Shown: positions 9,807-20,284 of the stretch, one piece after another
How the letters are laid out: every line of letters begins with the position of its first letter
How positions within the stretch are numbered: the stretch's first letter is position 1
Assembly: GCF_033954455.1 (NCBI RefSeq)
Contig: NZ_CP121473.1
Coordinates: 3,086,501 to 3,150,500 of the forward strand
Source: Thiorhodovibrio litoralis
GTDB taxonomy: Bacteria > Pseudomonadota > Gammaproteobacteria > Chromatiales > Chromatiaceae
Direction: 5' to 3'
Length of the DNA: 64,000 nt
Notes under the pieces: generated by a model
Seen by the model: only the letters and a program-made list of their open reading frames with translations
What the model was told of the DNA's origin: nothing
Databases searched by the model: none
Made by a program: the position numbers and the translations under genes

Positions 9807-11069
9807 ATGGATTTTTTTGCCCGCCACGACGGCAAGCTCCATGCCGAAGACCTGCCCCTGCAGCAAATCGCCGAGCGCCATGGCACGCCCTGCTATGTCT
9901 ACTCCCGCGCCACACTTGAGCGCCACTGGCGCGCGTTCGACGCCGCCTTCGGCGCGCATGATCATCTGATCTGCTTCGCGGTCAAGGCCAACTCCAACCT
10001 GGCGGTGCTCGACGTGCTGGCCCGCCTGGGCTCAGGCTTCGACATCGTCTCGGTCGGCGAGCTCGAGCGGGTGCTGGCCGCCGGCGGCGATCCGGCCAAG
10101 GTGGTGTTCTCCGGCGTCGGCAAGAGAGCCGATGAAATCGCCCGCGCGCTGCAAGTCGGCATCCATTGCTTCAATGTGGAATCGCCTGCAGAGCTCGAGC
10201 GCATCGCTGATATCGCCCACGGGCTAGGCCAGGTCGCGCCCGTGTCCCTGCGCGTCAACCCGGATGTCGACGCAGGCACCCATCCCTACATCGCCACCGG
10301 CTTAGCCGAGAACAAATTCGGCATCGACATCCATAATGCCGCGGCTCTGTATCAGCAGGCTGCGGCGCTGCCAGGCGTGCGCGTGGTCGGCATCGACTGC
10401 CACATTGGCTCCCAGCTCACTGAGCTCGGTCCTTTCGTCGCCGCGCTCGAGCGGGTGCTGGCCCTGGCCGATGAGCTGGAGCGCCTTGGTATCCCCATTG
10501 AGCATCTTGATCTTGGCGGCGGCCTGGGCGTGCGCTACACCGATGAGCGCCCGCCTCTGCCGGCGGATTATGTGACCGCACTGCTTGAGCATCTCGGCAC
10601 CCGGCCCTATCGGATTCTGCTCGAGCCCGGTCGCGCCATCGCCGCCAATGCCGGCGTGCTGCTGACCCGGGTCGAGCACATTAAGCGCAACGGCGAGCGC
10701 CATTTTGCGATTGTCGATGCGGCGATGAACGATCTGATCCGCCCGGCGCTGTATCAGGCCGTGCAAGACATCGTGCCGGTGGTTGAGCGCCCAGGCGACG
10801 TACACGCATACGACCTGGTCGGCCCGGTGTGCGAGACTGGGGATTTCCTCGGCAAACAGCGCCGGATGGCACTGGCCGAGGGCGATCTGCTCGCCGTGCG
10901 CTCCAGTGGCGCCTATGGTTTTGTGATGAGCTCCAACTACAACAGCCGCCCGCGCGCGCCCGAGGTCATGGTCGACGGCGATCAGCTCCATCTTGTTCGC
11001 GCGCGCGAGAGCATTGCCGACCTGTTTGAGGGTGAGTCGCGTTTGCCGGCTGCCAGTGCCTTGGGTTAG
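9807..11069 (+). CDS. lysA: Diaminopimelate decarboxylase
   Basis: PLP-dependent fold-type III decarboxylase that turns meso-diaminopimelate into L-lysine, the last step of lysine synthesis; 420 aa, normal length. The PLP-binding lysine is in CFAVKANSN (K60). Also visible are HIGSQ, the glycine-rich phosphate-binding region DLGGGLGVRY, EPGRAI and the substrate/dimer motif GPVCETGDFL containing the active-site Cys. The start at 9807 leaves 10 bp after lptM, so the two are probably one transcript. The frame extends upstream through lptM in another phase, but homology begins at MDFFARHDG. Its usual partner dapF is 20 kb away. Confidence 0.95.
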   Translation: MDFFARHDGKLHAEDLPLQQIAERHGTPCYVYSRATLERHWRAFDAAFGAHDHLICFAVKANSNLAVLDVLARLGSGFDIVSVGELERVLAAGGDPAKVVFSGVGKRADEIARALQVGIHCFNVESPAELERIADIAHGLGQVAPVSLRVNPDVDAGTHPYIATGLAENKFGIDIHNAAALYQQAAALPGVRVVGIDCHIGSQLTELGPFVAALERVLALADELERLGIPIEHLDLGGGLGVRYTDERPPLPADYVTALLEHLGTRPYRILLEPGRAIAANAGVLLTRVEHIKRNGERHFAIVDAAMNDLIRPALYQAVQDIVPVVERPGDVHAYDLVGPVCETGDFLGKQRRMALAEGDLLAVRSSGAYGFVMSSNYNSRPRAPEVMVDGDQLHLVRARESIADLFEGESRLPAASALG

Positions 11070-11073
11070 CGCT

Positions 11074-11952
11074 TCATACTTTCGTCAGGGCTTCATAGAT
11101 TGCCGCGTAGTCGGCCTCCGCCAATCCGGCGGCCATGCCGCGTTCGCAGGCGTTCTCAAGCGCTTGCGCTGGGGCGGTGTCGATGCCGGCGGGCCCGGCA
11201 ACGGAGCGGAACAGCGCGATGTCCTTGCGCAGGTGCTTGAGGGGGAAATTGGGCGAGCTGTAGTCGTGACTGAGGTATTTATCGAGCTTTTTATCGAAGG
11301 TGGCGGCATAGAGCGCGCTGCCGCGCAGCAGCGACATGAACAGTTCTACATCGACGCCCTCGTGTCTGACCAGACCCAGGCTGAGGCTGAAAGTCGCTGT
11401 CAATCCGCTGATGAGCTGATTCATGGCGAGCTTGAGGGCGGCGGCCTGGCCAAGTTCGCCAATGTGCCGCGGCTGCTCGCAGAGCGCATGGAAGACCGGC
11501 TCGCAGCGGTGGAATAAGGCAGGGTCGCCGCCTGCCATCAGCAGCAGGTTTCCGCTGCGCGCCTCGGGCAGGCTGCCGAGCACGGGCGCTTCCAGATAGT
11601 CCCCGCCGCGTTCCGCCACGCGAGCGGCCAGACGCCGGCTTTCTTCCGGCCCGATGGTCCCCATCTGCACCACGCACTTGCCGGCGAGCTCAGGGACTGG
11701 GTCGGCATCGAGCAGGCTGGCCTCAATCGCCGCCGCATCGCTCAGCAGCAACAGGGTCAGGTCAGCTGCTGCGACGGCGGCTGCAGCGCTGGCGGCGGGC
11801 TCGATACCCTGCTCGGCCAGCGCCTCGGCTTTTGCTGCGGTGCGATTCCAGCCGGTGACGGTAAAGCCCTGAGACTTCAGCCGCAGCGCGATTTCCGCGC
11901 CCAGGAGTCCCAGGCCGAGGACGGCCAGGCGTGGCGATGTGTCTGCGCTCAT
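11074..11952 (-). CDS. NAD(P)-dependent beta-hydroxyacid dehydrogenase (3-hydroxyisobutyrate dehydrogenase family)
   Basis: 292-aa oxidoreductase of the 6-phosphogluconate dehydrogenase-like superfamily. An N-terminal Rossmann fold carries GLGLLG (residues 13-18). The substrate-binding signature EAPVLGSLPEARSGNLLLMAGG and the catalytic-Lys helix ALKLAMNQL follow, with an all-helical C-terminal domain. The family includes GLYR/GhrB-type succinic-semialdehyde or glyoxylate reductases and 3-hydroxyisobutyrate dehydrogenase. Sequence alone does not fix the substrate; a glyoxylate or succinic semialdehyde reductase role is plausible. Converges on lysA with a gap of only 4 bp. Confidence 0.85.
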   Translation of the reverse strand: MSADTSPRLAVLGLGLLGAEIALRLKSQGFTVTGWNRTAAKAEALAEQGIEPAASAAAAVAAADLTLLLLSDAAAIEASLLDADPVPELAGKCVVQMGTIGPEESRRLAARVAERGGDYLEAPVLGSLPEARSGNLLLMAGGDPALFHRCEPVFHALCEQPRHIGELGQAAALKLAMNQLISGLTATFSLSLGLVRHEGVDVELFMSLLRGSALYAATFDKKLDKYLSHDYSSPNFPLKHLRKDIALFRSVAGPAGIDTAPAQALENACERGMAAGLAEADYAAIYEALTKV

Positions 11953-12004
11953 GGTTACCTCACACTATAAATAAGAATTTCGCACATGCGCGTACCTGGC
12001 CGGC

Positions 12005-12829
12005 TTATAGTTGGCCCGCGCGCAACGCACTGATTACCTGTGCAGTATCCGGTCGCAAGCCGCGCCAGATCAGGAAGGATTCCGCCGCCTGCTCAACCAG
12101 CATGCCGAGACCGTCCAATGCACGCTTTGCGCCCTGCTCTCGCCCCCAGCGGCAGAAAGGTGTGAGCTCTGGCCCGTAGAACATGTCGTAGACCCAGCCT
12201 AGGTCGGCCAGACAGCGCGGCGGGAGCTCGGGCACTGTCCCTACCAAACCAGCGGACGTGGCGTTGATGATCAAATCGAACCGCTGCTCCCAGAGCGCGT
12301 TCAAACCACACCCGTTGACCCGCCCATGGTTGCGGACCGAATCCGCCAGTGCCACGGCCTTGTCGGGGGTGCGATTGGCAATGGTCAGCACGGCGATGCC
12401 GGTCTCCAGCAGCGGCAGCACAACGCCGCGCGCAGCGCCACCTGCGCCCACCAGGAGCACCGAACGCCCGGCGAAGGAGAAGCCATGATTGTCCGCCAGA
12501 TCGCGCACCAGCCCAACCCCATCGGTATTGTCCCCGTGCAGCAGACCACCGTCGGAGACGCTCAGGGTATTGACGGCACGGGCCTCGCGCGCCCGTTCGC
12601 TCAGATCGTCAAGCAGCTCCCAGGCCAGTTCCTTAAAGGGGACCGTGACATTCAGACCACGACCACCGGCTGCCACGAAGGCACGCACATCCCCGGCGAA
12701 GTCCTCCGGGTCACCGAGAATCCGAGCGTATTCCATATCCTGGCAGGTCTGCTCGGCGAACGCCGCGTGAATGGCGGGCGATTTGCTGTGCGCGATCGGA
12801 TTGCCAATCACGGCATAACGGTCTGTCAT
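12005..12829 (-). CDS. aroE: Shikimate dehydrogenase (NADP+)
   Basis: Reduces 3-dehydroshikimate to shikimate in aromatic amino acid synthesis; 274 aa. Substrate motif NPIAHSKSPAIHAAF, NVTVPFK with catalytic Lys (K66), GDNTDG with catalytic Asp (D103), then the NADP-binding fold LLVGAGGAARGV and NRT. ATG 12829 is chosen over an upstream in-frame start at 12862 because GGAGGGG precedes it closely and homology starts at MTDRYAVIGNP. Lies 25 bp downstream of hemB on the same strand, so the two are probably co-transcribed. Confidence 0.95.
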   Translation of the reverse strand: MTDRYAVIGNPIAHSKSPAIHAAFAEQTCQDMEYARILGDPEDFAGDVRAFVAAGGRGLNVTVPFKELAWELLDDLSERAREARAVNTLSVSDGGLLHGDNTDGVGLVRDLADNHGFSFAGRSVLLVGAGGAARGVVLPLLETGIAVLTIANRTPDKAVALADSVRNHGRVNGCGLNALWEQRFDLIINATSAGLVGTVPELPPRCLADLGWVYDMFYGPELTPFCRWGREQGAKRALDGLGMLVEQAAESFLIWRGLRPDTAQVISALRAGQL

Positions 12830-12854
12830 GTCCCCTCCATTGGGCTCGCCAGGG

Positions 12855-13910
<1,056 letters not shown>

Positions 13911-13991
13911 TCAACGGACCGATAAGATACCGGAAGCGAAGTCCCGCTCCAACCGCAAAAACGCACGCCGATTTGAAGCAAATGCCCATTT

Positions 13992-16547
13992 GTGCGATTT
14001 TTGCCCTCTTGTGCGATGCCAATGGCCCGAATACCAACCCCAATGACAGACCGGACCCGACCATTGCAAACGCCGCTGCTTTCAATTTTGCCTCTTGCGC
14101 TAGGCGCGGCTTCGCAACTGCCCAGTCGTGCATGCGCGTTCGGCTCAGCCGCATTCCTCTTTGTGTTCTCACTGAGCGCAATGGCCGGCGCGACCTCAGC
14201 GCAATCGACTCCAGCACCATCGACCTCAGCACGATCAACTCCGGCGCCATCGGTTCCAACGGCACCTGTCCCAACGTCATCTGCTCAGGCGCCATCGCCC
14301 CAGACAACACAACCACCCCGACCTGCATCCCAGCCCGATGAGGCGGCCATGGTCGCGCGTCTGAATCAGGGACTCCCCTGGGAATACTGTGGTGCCAGAC
14401 CGGATCGGCTCGGCCCCTTCTCCGAGGCGCCCATCCCTGGCCCACTCACGCCGATCGACGTCGAAGCCGGCGGACTCATCTATCACCAGGACACCGACGT
14501 CGCCGAACTGCTCGGTGGCGTCCATCTCAAACGCGGATCGCAAGAGGTCGATGCGAGTTCGCTGCTGCTTGAGCGCCAAACCGGACAAATTACCGCCCGC
14601 GGCGAGACCTACCTTGCTTACCCCGGGCTTCGCCTGCTTGGCGAGGATGCCAAGGTGAGCCTCCACAGCAACCAGGGTTCCATTGCTCATGCCAGGTACC
14701 GCTTCAGCGGCAAGGCCAATCTGCGCGGCCGCGCGGATCAGGTCGAGATCGCCTCGCCCGAGCTCATGCACCTGAAAGACGTGCACTATACCGCCTGCCC
14801 GCCGGGCAACCGGGCTTGGTCATTGCAGGCAAAAGAGCTCGACCTCGACAAGGCCAGCGGACGCGGCAAGGCGCGCCATGCGAAGCTGTTCCTCGGCAAT
14901 GTCCCCATCCTCTACACGCCTTGGGCGACTTTCCCGATCGACGACAGGCGCAAGAGCGGATTTCTGGTGCCCAGCATCGGCAATTCGGATGACAACGGTT
15001 TCGACATTACGCAGCCTTATTACTTGAACCTGGCCCCGAACATGGACGCCACTCTCTACCCGCGCTACATGAGTAAGCGCGGCGCCATGTTCGGAGCGGA
15101 ATTCCGCTATCTGACGCGCCAGGATCACGGCACCATCAGCGGTGAAATCATCCCCAATGACGGCGCCTACGACCAGGGCTCGCACACCCGCGGCGCGATC
15201 CATGTCGAACAGAACGGACAATTCCAGCAAAGGTGGGGAACCTACATCGACTATAACCTGGTCTCGGACGATAACTACCTGGAAGACTTCGGCAACAGCC
15301 TGGATGTCACCAGCACCAGGTATCTGATCCAGCGCGGGGACCTGAGCTACACCGGCAACGGCTGGACACTCCTTAGCAGCATGCAGGCCTACCAGACCGT
15401 CGACTCCGAGATCCCCCCCGAGGATCGCCCTTACGGACGCCTGCCGCAGATTCTGCTCACCACCAAAGACTTCGAGCTTGGTGCCGGCCTGAAGGGGGGA
15501 TTCCAGGCGGAATACGATTACTTCGACCACAACCAACTGGTTCATGGCCAGCGTTTCACGCTCTCGCCGCGCCTGAGCTTGCCGCTGCAACGCAGTTTCG
15601 GGCACCTGACTCCCAGCCTGGGTGTGCAGCTCAGCCAGTATCAACTTGAGGACCAGGAGGAGGGGTTGCCGGATGATCCGTCCCATGTCATCCCTACCTT
15701 CGACCTGGACGGACGTCTGGTGTTCGAGCGCCCGATCAACTGGCTTGGCGCCAGCGCATTGCAAACGCTCGAGCCACGGCTGTTTTATCTTTACACGCCA
15801 TATGTAGACCAAAGCGAAACCCCGGTCTTCGACAGCTCGGAGCTCGATTTCAGCTTCTCCAACCTCTTCCGTACCAATCGCTTTACCGGGCGCGACCGCA
15901 TCGGTGACGCCAACCAGTTCACCCTGGGCCTAACCTCACGCACCCTAGGCCATGACACGGGAGAGGAGCTCTTTCGCGCCAGTCTCGGGCATATCATCTA
16001 CTTTGCCGATCGCCAGGTGCAGATTGACGGCTCGGAAGAAACCCGGTCGGGCTCGCCCATTGCCGGGGAGGTTGCCGCCAAGCTGATCGATCACTGGTCC
16101 GGGCGCGCGAGCGTGCAGTGGGATTCGGCCGCGGTAGCAGGAGACACCAATTGGGAAAAGCGCGCGCTGCAACTTGAGTATCGCCATCCCGCCAACGACC
16201 GTCTGGTGAACCTGGCCTATCGCTTCGATCTGGGCACCAGCGAAGACAACAGCTATGAAGACACCGATATCTCCTTTCGCTGGCCGATCAACCACGGCCG
16301 CGCCGAATTTATCGGTCGCTGGCTCTACTCGGTGCAGCATGAGCGCACGATGGAGGCCATCGCGGGAGTCGAATTTGGTCAGTGCTGCTGGCGACTGCGC
16401 CTTGTTGGGCGCCATTTCAAGAACAGCCCGGACTCCACCGGCAGCAATTCAGTCATGGTTCAGCTCGAGCTAGCAGGGCTCGGCAGCATCGGCAACTCGA
16501 TCGACAGCTTTCTGTCGAGTGAAATTTACGGCTACCAGGTCAACTGA
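13992..16547 (+). CDS. lptD: LPS-assembly protein LptD, outer-membrane beta-barrel
   Basis: Outer-membrane component of the Lpt machine that inserts lipopolysaccharide into the outer leaflet. An N-terminal periplasmic OstA/LptA-like beta-jellyroll domain (GGLIYHQDTDVAELLGGVHLKRG...) precedes a long C-terminal barrel ending in an aromatic/polar beta-strand (SEIYGYQVN). The start is uncertain: GTG 13992 gives 851 aa, while ATGs at 14016, 14022 and 14043 all still leave a hydrophobic signal region (AAFLFVFSLSAMAG). None has a good ribosome-binding site. Between signal and jellyroll lies an unusual Ser/Thr/Pro/Ala low-complexity linker of about 50 residues. First gene of the lptD-surA-pdxA operon. 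Confidence 0.93.
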   Translation: MRFLPSCAMPMARIPTPMTDRTRPLQTPLLSILPLALGAASQLPSRACAFGSAAFLFVFSLSAMAGATSAQSTPAPSTSARSTPAPSVPTAPVPTSSAQAPSPQTTQPPRPASQPDEAAMVARLNQGLPWEYCGARPDRLGPFSEAPIPGPLTPIDVEAGGLIYHQDTDVAELLGGVHLKRGSQEVDASSLLLERQTGQITARGETYLAYPGLRLLGEDAKVSLHSNQGSIAHARYRFSGKANLRGRADQVEIASPELMHLKDVHYTACPPGNRAWSLQAKELDLDKASGRGKARHAKLFLGNVPILYTPWATFPIDDRRKSGFLVPSIGNSDDNGFDITQPYYLNLAPNMDATLYPRYMSKRGAMFGAEFRYLTRQDHGTISGEIIPNDGAYDQGSHTRGAIHVEQNGQFQQRWGTYIDYNLVSDDNYLEDFGNSLDVTSTRYLIQRGDLSYTGNGWTLLSSMQAYQTVDSEIPPEDRPYGRLPQILLTTKDFELGAGLKGGFQAEYDYFDHNQLVHGQRFTLSPRLSLPLQRSFGHLTPSLGVQLSQYQLEDQEEGLPDDPSHVIPTFDLDGRLVFERPINWLGASALQTLEPRLFYLYTPYVDQSETPVFDSSELDFSFSNLFRTNRFTGRDRIGDANQFTLGLTSRTLGHDTGEELFRASLGHIIYFADRQVQIDGSEETRSGSPIAGEVAAKLIDHWSGRASVQWDSAAVAGDTNWEKRALQLEYRHPANDRLVNLAYRFDLGTSEDNSYEDTDISFRWPINHGRAEFIGRWLYSVQHERTMEAIAGVEFGQCCWRLRLVGRHFKNSPDSTGSNSVMVQLELAGLGSIGNSIDSFLSSEIYGYQVN

Positions 16548-16548
16548 C

Positions 16549-18000
16549 ATGCGCCAAACTTGCATCCTTCCCCACAGATTCGCAGCCTTAATCGTCCAGC
16601 CTTCTCTCAGTTCAGCGAATCCAGACTCGCTGGCTTCCACAAGACGGTGCCCTTTATGGATGACACGGGCATGGCTGACAAGGGCGTGGCTGCTGCCTGC
16701 ACTGCTGCTAACAGCCGCGTTGGTTCAGCCACAGGTCCTCGCCGCCACCATCCAGCCGCTTGACGCCATCGTCGCCGTGGTCAATGACGATGTCATCGTG
16801 CAAAGCGAGCTCGAGAACGAAATCGAGCTGCTGCTGCCCCAGCTCCAGCAGAGCGGTGCCGCCGTCCCGCCGCGGGCAGAGCTCGAGCAACAGGTGCTCG
16901 ATCGTCTGATTCTCAAACGGCTACAGATTCAGCGCGCGAAGATGATCGGGATCGAAGTCGACGACGCCACCCTGCTCCAGGCCATGGAGAACATCGCCGC
17001 GCGCAACGGTATGACGCTCGACGAGCTGCAGCTCACGCTCGAGTCCGGCGGCATCGACTTCAACGATTTCCGCGAAGACACCCGCATGCAGATCCTCACC
17101 TCGCGCCTGCAGGCGCAGGAGGTCGCCAAGGACATTCGCGTCAGCGAGCCCGAGATCGACCGTTTTCTCGAGACCCAATCGGACTCCCTGCTTGAGCGCC
17201 GCGAGGTGCGCCTGCAGCATATACTTGTCGCCCTGCCCGACGAGCCCACCCCGGATGACATCCGCGCGGCCGAGCAAAAAGCCCAGTCCCTGCTCAAGCG
17301 GGTGCGCGGCGGCGAGGACTTCGGCCGCGTCGCGGCGGCCAATTCCGACGGGCGCAACGCCGCCAACGGCGGCGACCTGGGTTGGTTCGAAATGGCCGAT
17401 GTGCCCAGCCTGGCCGCAGCCCCGGCCCGCCAGCTCGACAAGGGCAAGGTGTCCGACCCCATCCGCAGTCCCAGCGGCTTTCATCTGATCAAGGTCACCG
17501 ACATCAAGGGCGATGATCCCAAGCCCATTACCCAAACCCATGCCCGTCATATCCTCATCCGCACCAATGAACTGGTCTCGGACGAAGACGCCAAACGCCG
17601 GCTATCGCGTCTGCGCACGCGCATCATCGGCGGCGACCCCTTCGAGACGCTGGCGCGAGCCAACTCCGACGATACCGGCTCGGCGCTCAAGGGCGGCGAC
17701 CTCGGCTGGATTAGCCCCGGCGACACGGTGCCAAAATTCGAGAAAGTGATGAACAGCCTGCCGCCAAATGAAATTAGCCAGCCTTTCCAAAGCTCCTTTG
17801 GCTGGCACATCGTGCAGGTGCTTGAGCGCCGCGATCAGGACACCCGCGAAGACTTGTTGCGCATGAAGGCTGTGGAAGCCATCCGCGCGGACAAGGCCGA
17901 GGATGCCACCGAAATTTGGCTGCGGCGGCTGCGCGACGAGGCATTCGTGGAAGTTCGCCTCGAAGAGCTCGAACCCGCCGACACGGACAATGCCAACTGA
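16549..18000 (+). CDS. surA: Periplasmic peptidyl-prolyl isomerase/chaperone SurA
   Basis: Periplasmic chaperone for outer-membrane barrels, including LptD. The SurA N-terminal domain (DAIVAVVNDDVIVQSELENEI...) is followed by two parvulin domains: the first from VRLQHILVALPDE, with GGDLGWFEM, and the second from THARHILIRTNE, with GGDLGWISPGD. A short C-terminal segment ends the protein. ATG 16549 lies 1 nt after the lptD stop with AGGT at good spacing, giving 483 aa. ATG 16660 would put the signal peptide (MTRAWLTRAWLLPALLL) at the extreme N-terminus and may be the real start. Overlaps pdxA by 11 bp. Confidence 0.94.
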   Translation: MRQTCILPHRFAALIVQPSLSSANPDSLASTRRCPLWMTRAWLTRAWLLPALLLTAALVQPQVLAATIQPLDAIVAVVNDDVIVQSELENEIELLLPQLQQSGAAVPPRAELEQQVLDRLILKRLQIQRAKMIGIEVDDATLLQAMENIAARNGMTLDELQLTLESGGIDFNDFREDTRMQILTSRLQAQEVAKDIRVSEPEIDRFLETQSDSLLERREVRLQHILVALPDEPTPDDIRAAEQKAQSLLKRVRGGEDFGRVAAANSDGRNAANGGDLGWFEMADVPSLAAAPARQLDKGKVSDPIRSPSGFHLIKVTDIKGDDPKPITQTHARHILIRTNELVSDEDAKRRLSRLRTRIIGGDPFETLARANSDDTGSALKGGDLGWISPGDTVPKFEKVMNSLPPNEISQPFQSSFGWHIVQVLERRDQDTREDLLRMKAVEAIRADKAEDATEIWLRRLRDEAFVEVRLEELEPADTDNAN

Positions 18001-19021
18001 CGCAGCCCCCGCGTCTGTCCCGCGCCTAGCCATCACAGCGGGCGAGCCGGCGGGCATCGGCCCGGATCTATGCGCCGCCATCGCCCAGCATGAGCATCCG
18101 GCCGAACTGGTCGTGGTGGGCAACGGGGCGCTGCTTCAGCAGCGCGCCGCCGCGCTCGGCTATCCGCTCACACTGCTCCCATTCGACCCCGCACTGCCGC
18201 CGCGGCCCCAGCAAGCCGGGCAACTCAAGCTGCTGCCATGCCAAGCGCCGGCGGTCGCGGTGCGCGCGGGGCACCTCGACCCCGCCAACGCCAACCATGT
18301 GCTCGCTAGCCTGAGGCTTGCCTGCGACGCCTGCCGTGACGGGCGCGTGGATGCCATGGTGACCGCCCCCGTGCACAAAGGCATCATCAACGACGCGGGC
18401 TTTCCCTTCTCCGGTCATACCGAATTTCTCGCCGAGCGCTGCGGCGGCGATCCGGTCATGATGCTCGCGGCTCCCGGCCTGAGGGTTGCGCTGGCCACCA
18501 CCCATTTGCCCTTGCGTCAGGTCCCCGACGCACTCACGGCGGACCTGCTCGAGCGCATCCTCAGAACCCTTGATGCCGCGCTCAGGCTCGACTTCGGCCT
18601 GTCGCAGCCGCGCATCCTGGTCTGCGGCCTCAACCCCCACGCCGGCGAGGGCGGGCACCTTGGGCACGAGGAACAGACCATCATCGCCCCCGTTATTCAT
18701 GCCCTGCAAAACAAAGGCTTAAACCTGGACGGCCCGCTGCCTGCCGACACCGTCTTCGTGCCCGAGCGACTCGCGCAAGCCGACGCCGTGCTCGCCCTCT
18801 ATCACGACCAGGGCTTGCCGGTGCTGAAGCATCTGGGATTCGGCAACGCGGTGAACATCACGCTCGGCCTGCCAATCATCCGCACCTCGGTCGATCACGG
18901 CACCGCGCTCGATCTGGCCGGCACCGGCGCGGCCGACGCTGGCAGCCTGGAAGCGGCCATCGTCACTGCCATCATGATGGTGAAGGCGCGGCAAAGGGCT
19001 GGTGACCGCTCGCGCGGATGA
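17990..19021 (+). CDS. pdxA: 4-hydroxythreonine-4-phosphate dehydrogenase
   Basis: NAD-dependent enzyme of pyridoxal 5'-phosphate synthesis (DXP-dependent route); 343 aa. Family motifs: LAITAGEPAGIGPDL at the N-terminus, VTAPVHKGIINDAGFPFSGHTEFLA, CGLNPHAGEGGHLG and YHDQGLPVLKHLGFG, including conserved metal-binding His residues. ATG 17990 overlaps the surA end by 11 bp, the usual coupling in this operon; the frame reads upstream but without homology. In most gammaproteobacteria rsmA (ksgA) follows; here the next gene is inverted. Confidence 0.95.
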   Translation: MPTDAAPASVPRLAITAGEPAGIGPDLCAAIAQHEHPAELVVVGNGALLQQRAAALGYPLTLLPFDPALPPRPQQAGQLKLLPCQAPAVAVRAGHLDPANANHVLASLRLACDACRDGRVDAMVTAPVHKGIINDAGFPFSGHTEFLAERCGGDPVMMLAAPGLRVALATTHLPLRQVPDALTADLLERILRTLDAALRLDFGLSQPRILVCGLNPHAGEGGHLGHEEQTIIAPVIHALQNKGLNLDGPLPADTVFVPERLAQADAVLALYHDQGLPVLKHLGFGNAVNITLGLPIIRTSVDHGTALDLAGTGAADAGSLEAAIVTAIMMVKARQRAGDRSRG

Positions 19022-19081
19022 GTGTCTTTTCCGGAACGCCCCCTGACGCGCATCGCGCCGCACCATCCCAGGGGCTGTGCA

Positions 19082-20035
19082 TCACTGGTGACTCAAGGTC
19101 TCCGGCTCCATCGCCGCCATGCGCTCACGCACCTGAAGGGCGACATCGAGCGCCTTCAAGCCGACGCGTCCGTCGACTAGCGGAGGTTTTCCCTCTACCA
19201 CGGCATCGACGAAGGCCGCGATCTCGGCATCAAGCGGCTTGACGGTTTCCAGCGCGACGCTTTCGCGCAGAATGCGCGGGCGCGCATCCCCCTCGGACTC
19301 CTCGCAGGTGGCGACATCGAGGCGCTGCTCGGCAAAGTCGAGCGACAGATAATTGCGTCGCTGAAACACCCGGATACGCCGGATTTTCTTGTCCGAAACG
19401 CGACTGGCCACCACGTTCGCAACAGTGCCATTGGCGAATTCCAGGCGCGCGCTGGCAATATCCACATGCTCGGTCAACACCGGCGTGCCAACCGCACGGA
19501 CCTCAGTCAGATCGCTGTCAACCAGCGCCAAAATGATGTCGATATCGTGTATCATCAGGTCGGTGACCACATCAACATCGGTGGCGCGTTCGACGAAGGC
19601 CCCCAAACGCTGCGCCTCCAGATAGCGCGGCTGCTTGATACGCTCGGCCAGCGCCATAACACCGGCGTTGAAGCGTTCCAGATGGCCGATCTGCAGCAGG
19701 GCGCCGCTGCGCTCGGCCAGCGCGACCAGCTCCGCGCCCTCGCCGGTGGTCACGGCGATGGGTTTCTCCAGCAGAACATGGATACCGCGTGCCAGAAATG
19801 GCCGCGCGACTTCAAGATGCGCGCTGGTCGGCACCACAATGCTGACCGCATCAACCTGGTCAAGCAGCGCCTCGGTGCTGGCGCAGACCGAGGTGCCGGC
19901 CTCGGCGGCAACGGCCGCTGCCCGCTCGGCGTCGGTATCCACCACGCCAACCAGCGTGACCTGCGGCAACCTGGAGGAGATCAGCGCATGGAAACGCCCC
20001 AGATAACCGACTCCGATGACTGCGACTCGCAGCAT
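19082..20035 (-). CDS. Gfo/Idh/MocA-family NAD(P)-dependent dehydrogenase, possibly UDP-GlcNAc 3-dehydrogenase-like (GnnA)
   Basis: 317 aa from ATG 20035, where homology begins (MLRVAVIGVGYLGRFHA). Upstream codons to 20113 encode only a Gln/Ala-rich stretch. N-terminal Rossmann fold with GVGYLG (8-13), the family lysine motif LLEKPIA, then QIGHLERFN and the catalytic-helix region TDLMIHDIDIILALV. The HLERFN segment and overall size resemble GnnA-type sugar-nucleotide dehydrogenases that start 3-amino-modified lipid A synthesis, but no gnnB aminotransferase is adjacent, so this is tentative. It occupies, in inverse orientation, the place between pdxA and apaG where rsmA is normally found. Confidence 0.82.
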   Translation of the reverse strand: MLRVAVIGVGYLGRFHALISSRLPQVTLVGVVDTDAERAAAVAAEAGTSVCASTEALLDQVDAVSIVVPTSAHLEVARPFLARGIHVLLEKPIAVTTGEGAELVALAERSGALLQIGHLERFNAGVMALAERIKQPRYLEAQRLGAFVERATDVDVVTDLMIHDIDIILALVDSDLTEVRAVGTPVLTEHVDIASARLEFANGTVANVVASRVSDKKIRRIRVFQRRNYLSLDFAEQRLDVATCEESEGDARPRILRESVALETVKPLDAEIAAFVDAVVEGKPPLVDGRVGLKALDVALQVRERMAAMEPETLSHQ

Positions 20036-20119
20036 GTTCAATTTCCGCGGCTCTTGCTGGGGTTGGGCCTGGGCCTGGGTCTGGAATAACTGCTGGGCTT
20101 GGCCCAGGACCACCGGGCC

Positions 20120-20284
20120 TCAACCATCTTCCGCGGCGCGCGCAGACAACTCGCTGGCGACTGGCAGATCGTCATTGCCGTAGAATAGATGGATCTGATA
20201 AGCCACGGTCAGGGAGAGCCCCATGGCCACCACGACCAGCAGCAGCGAAAAGAGGTCTATCTTCTGTCGACGCTTGTATGACAT
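20120..20284 (-). CDS. Small single-pass membrane protein, function unknown
   Basis: 54 aa from ATG 20284 (MSYKRRQKIDLF...). A basic N-terminus precedes one strong transmembrane helix (SLLLVVVAMGLSLTVAYQI) and a short acidic tail, the positive-inside layout of a small inner-membrane protein. The frame extends to 20356 without added support. It lies 84 bp upstream of the Gfo/Idh/MocA gene on the same strand, so the pair may be one small operon. No family recognised. Confidence 0.55.
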   Translation of the reverse strand: MSYKRRQKIDLFSLLLVVVAMGLSLTVAYQIHLFYGNDDLPVASELSARAAEDG

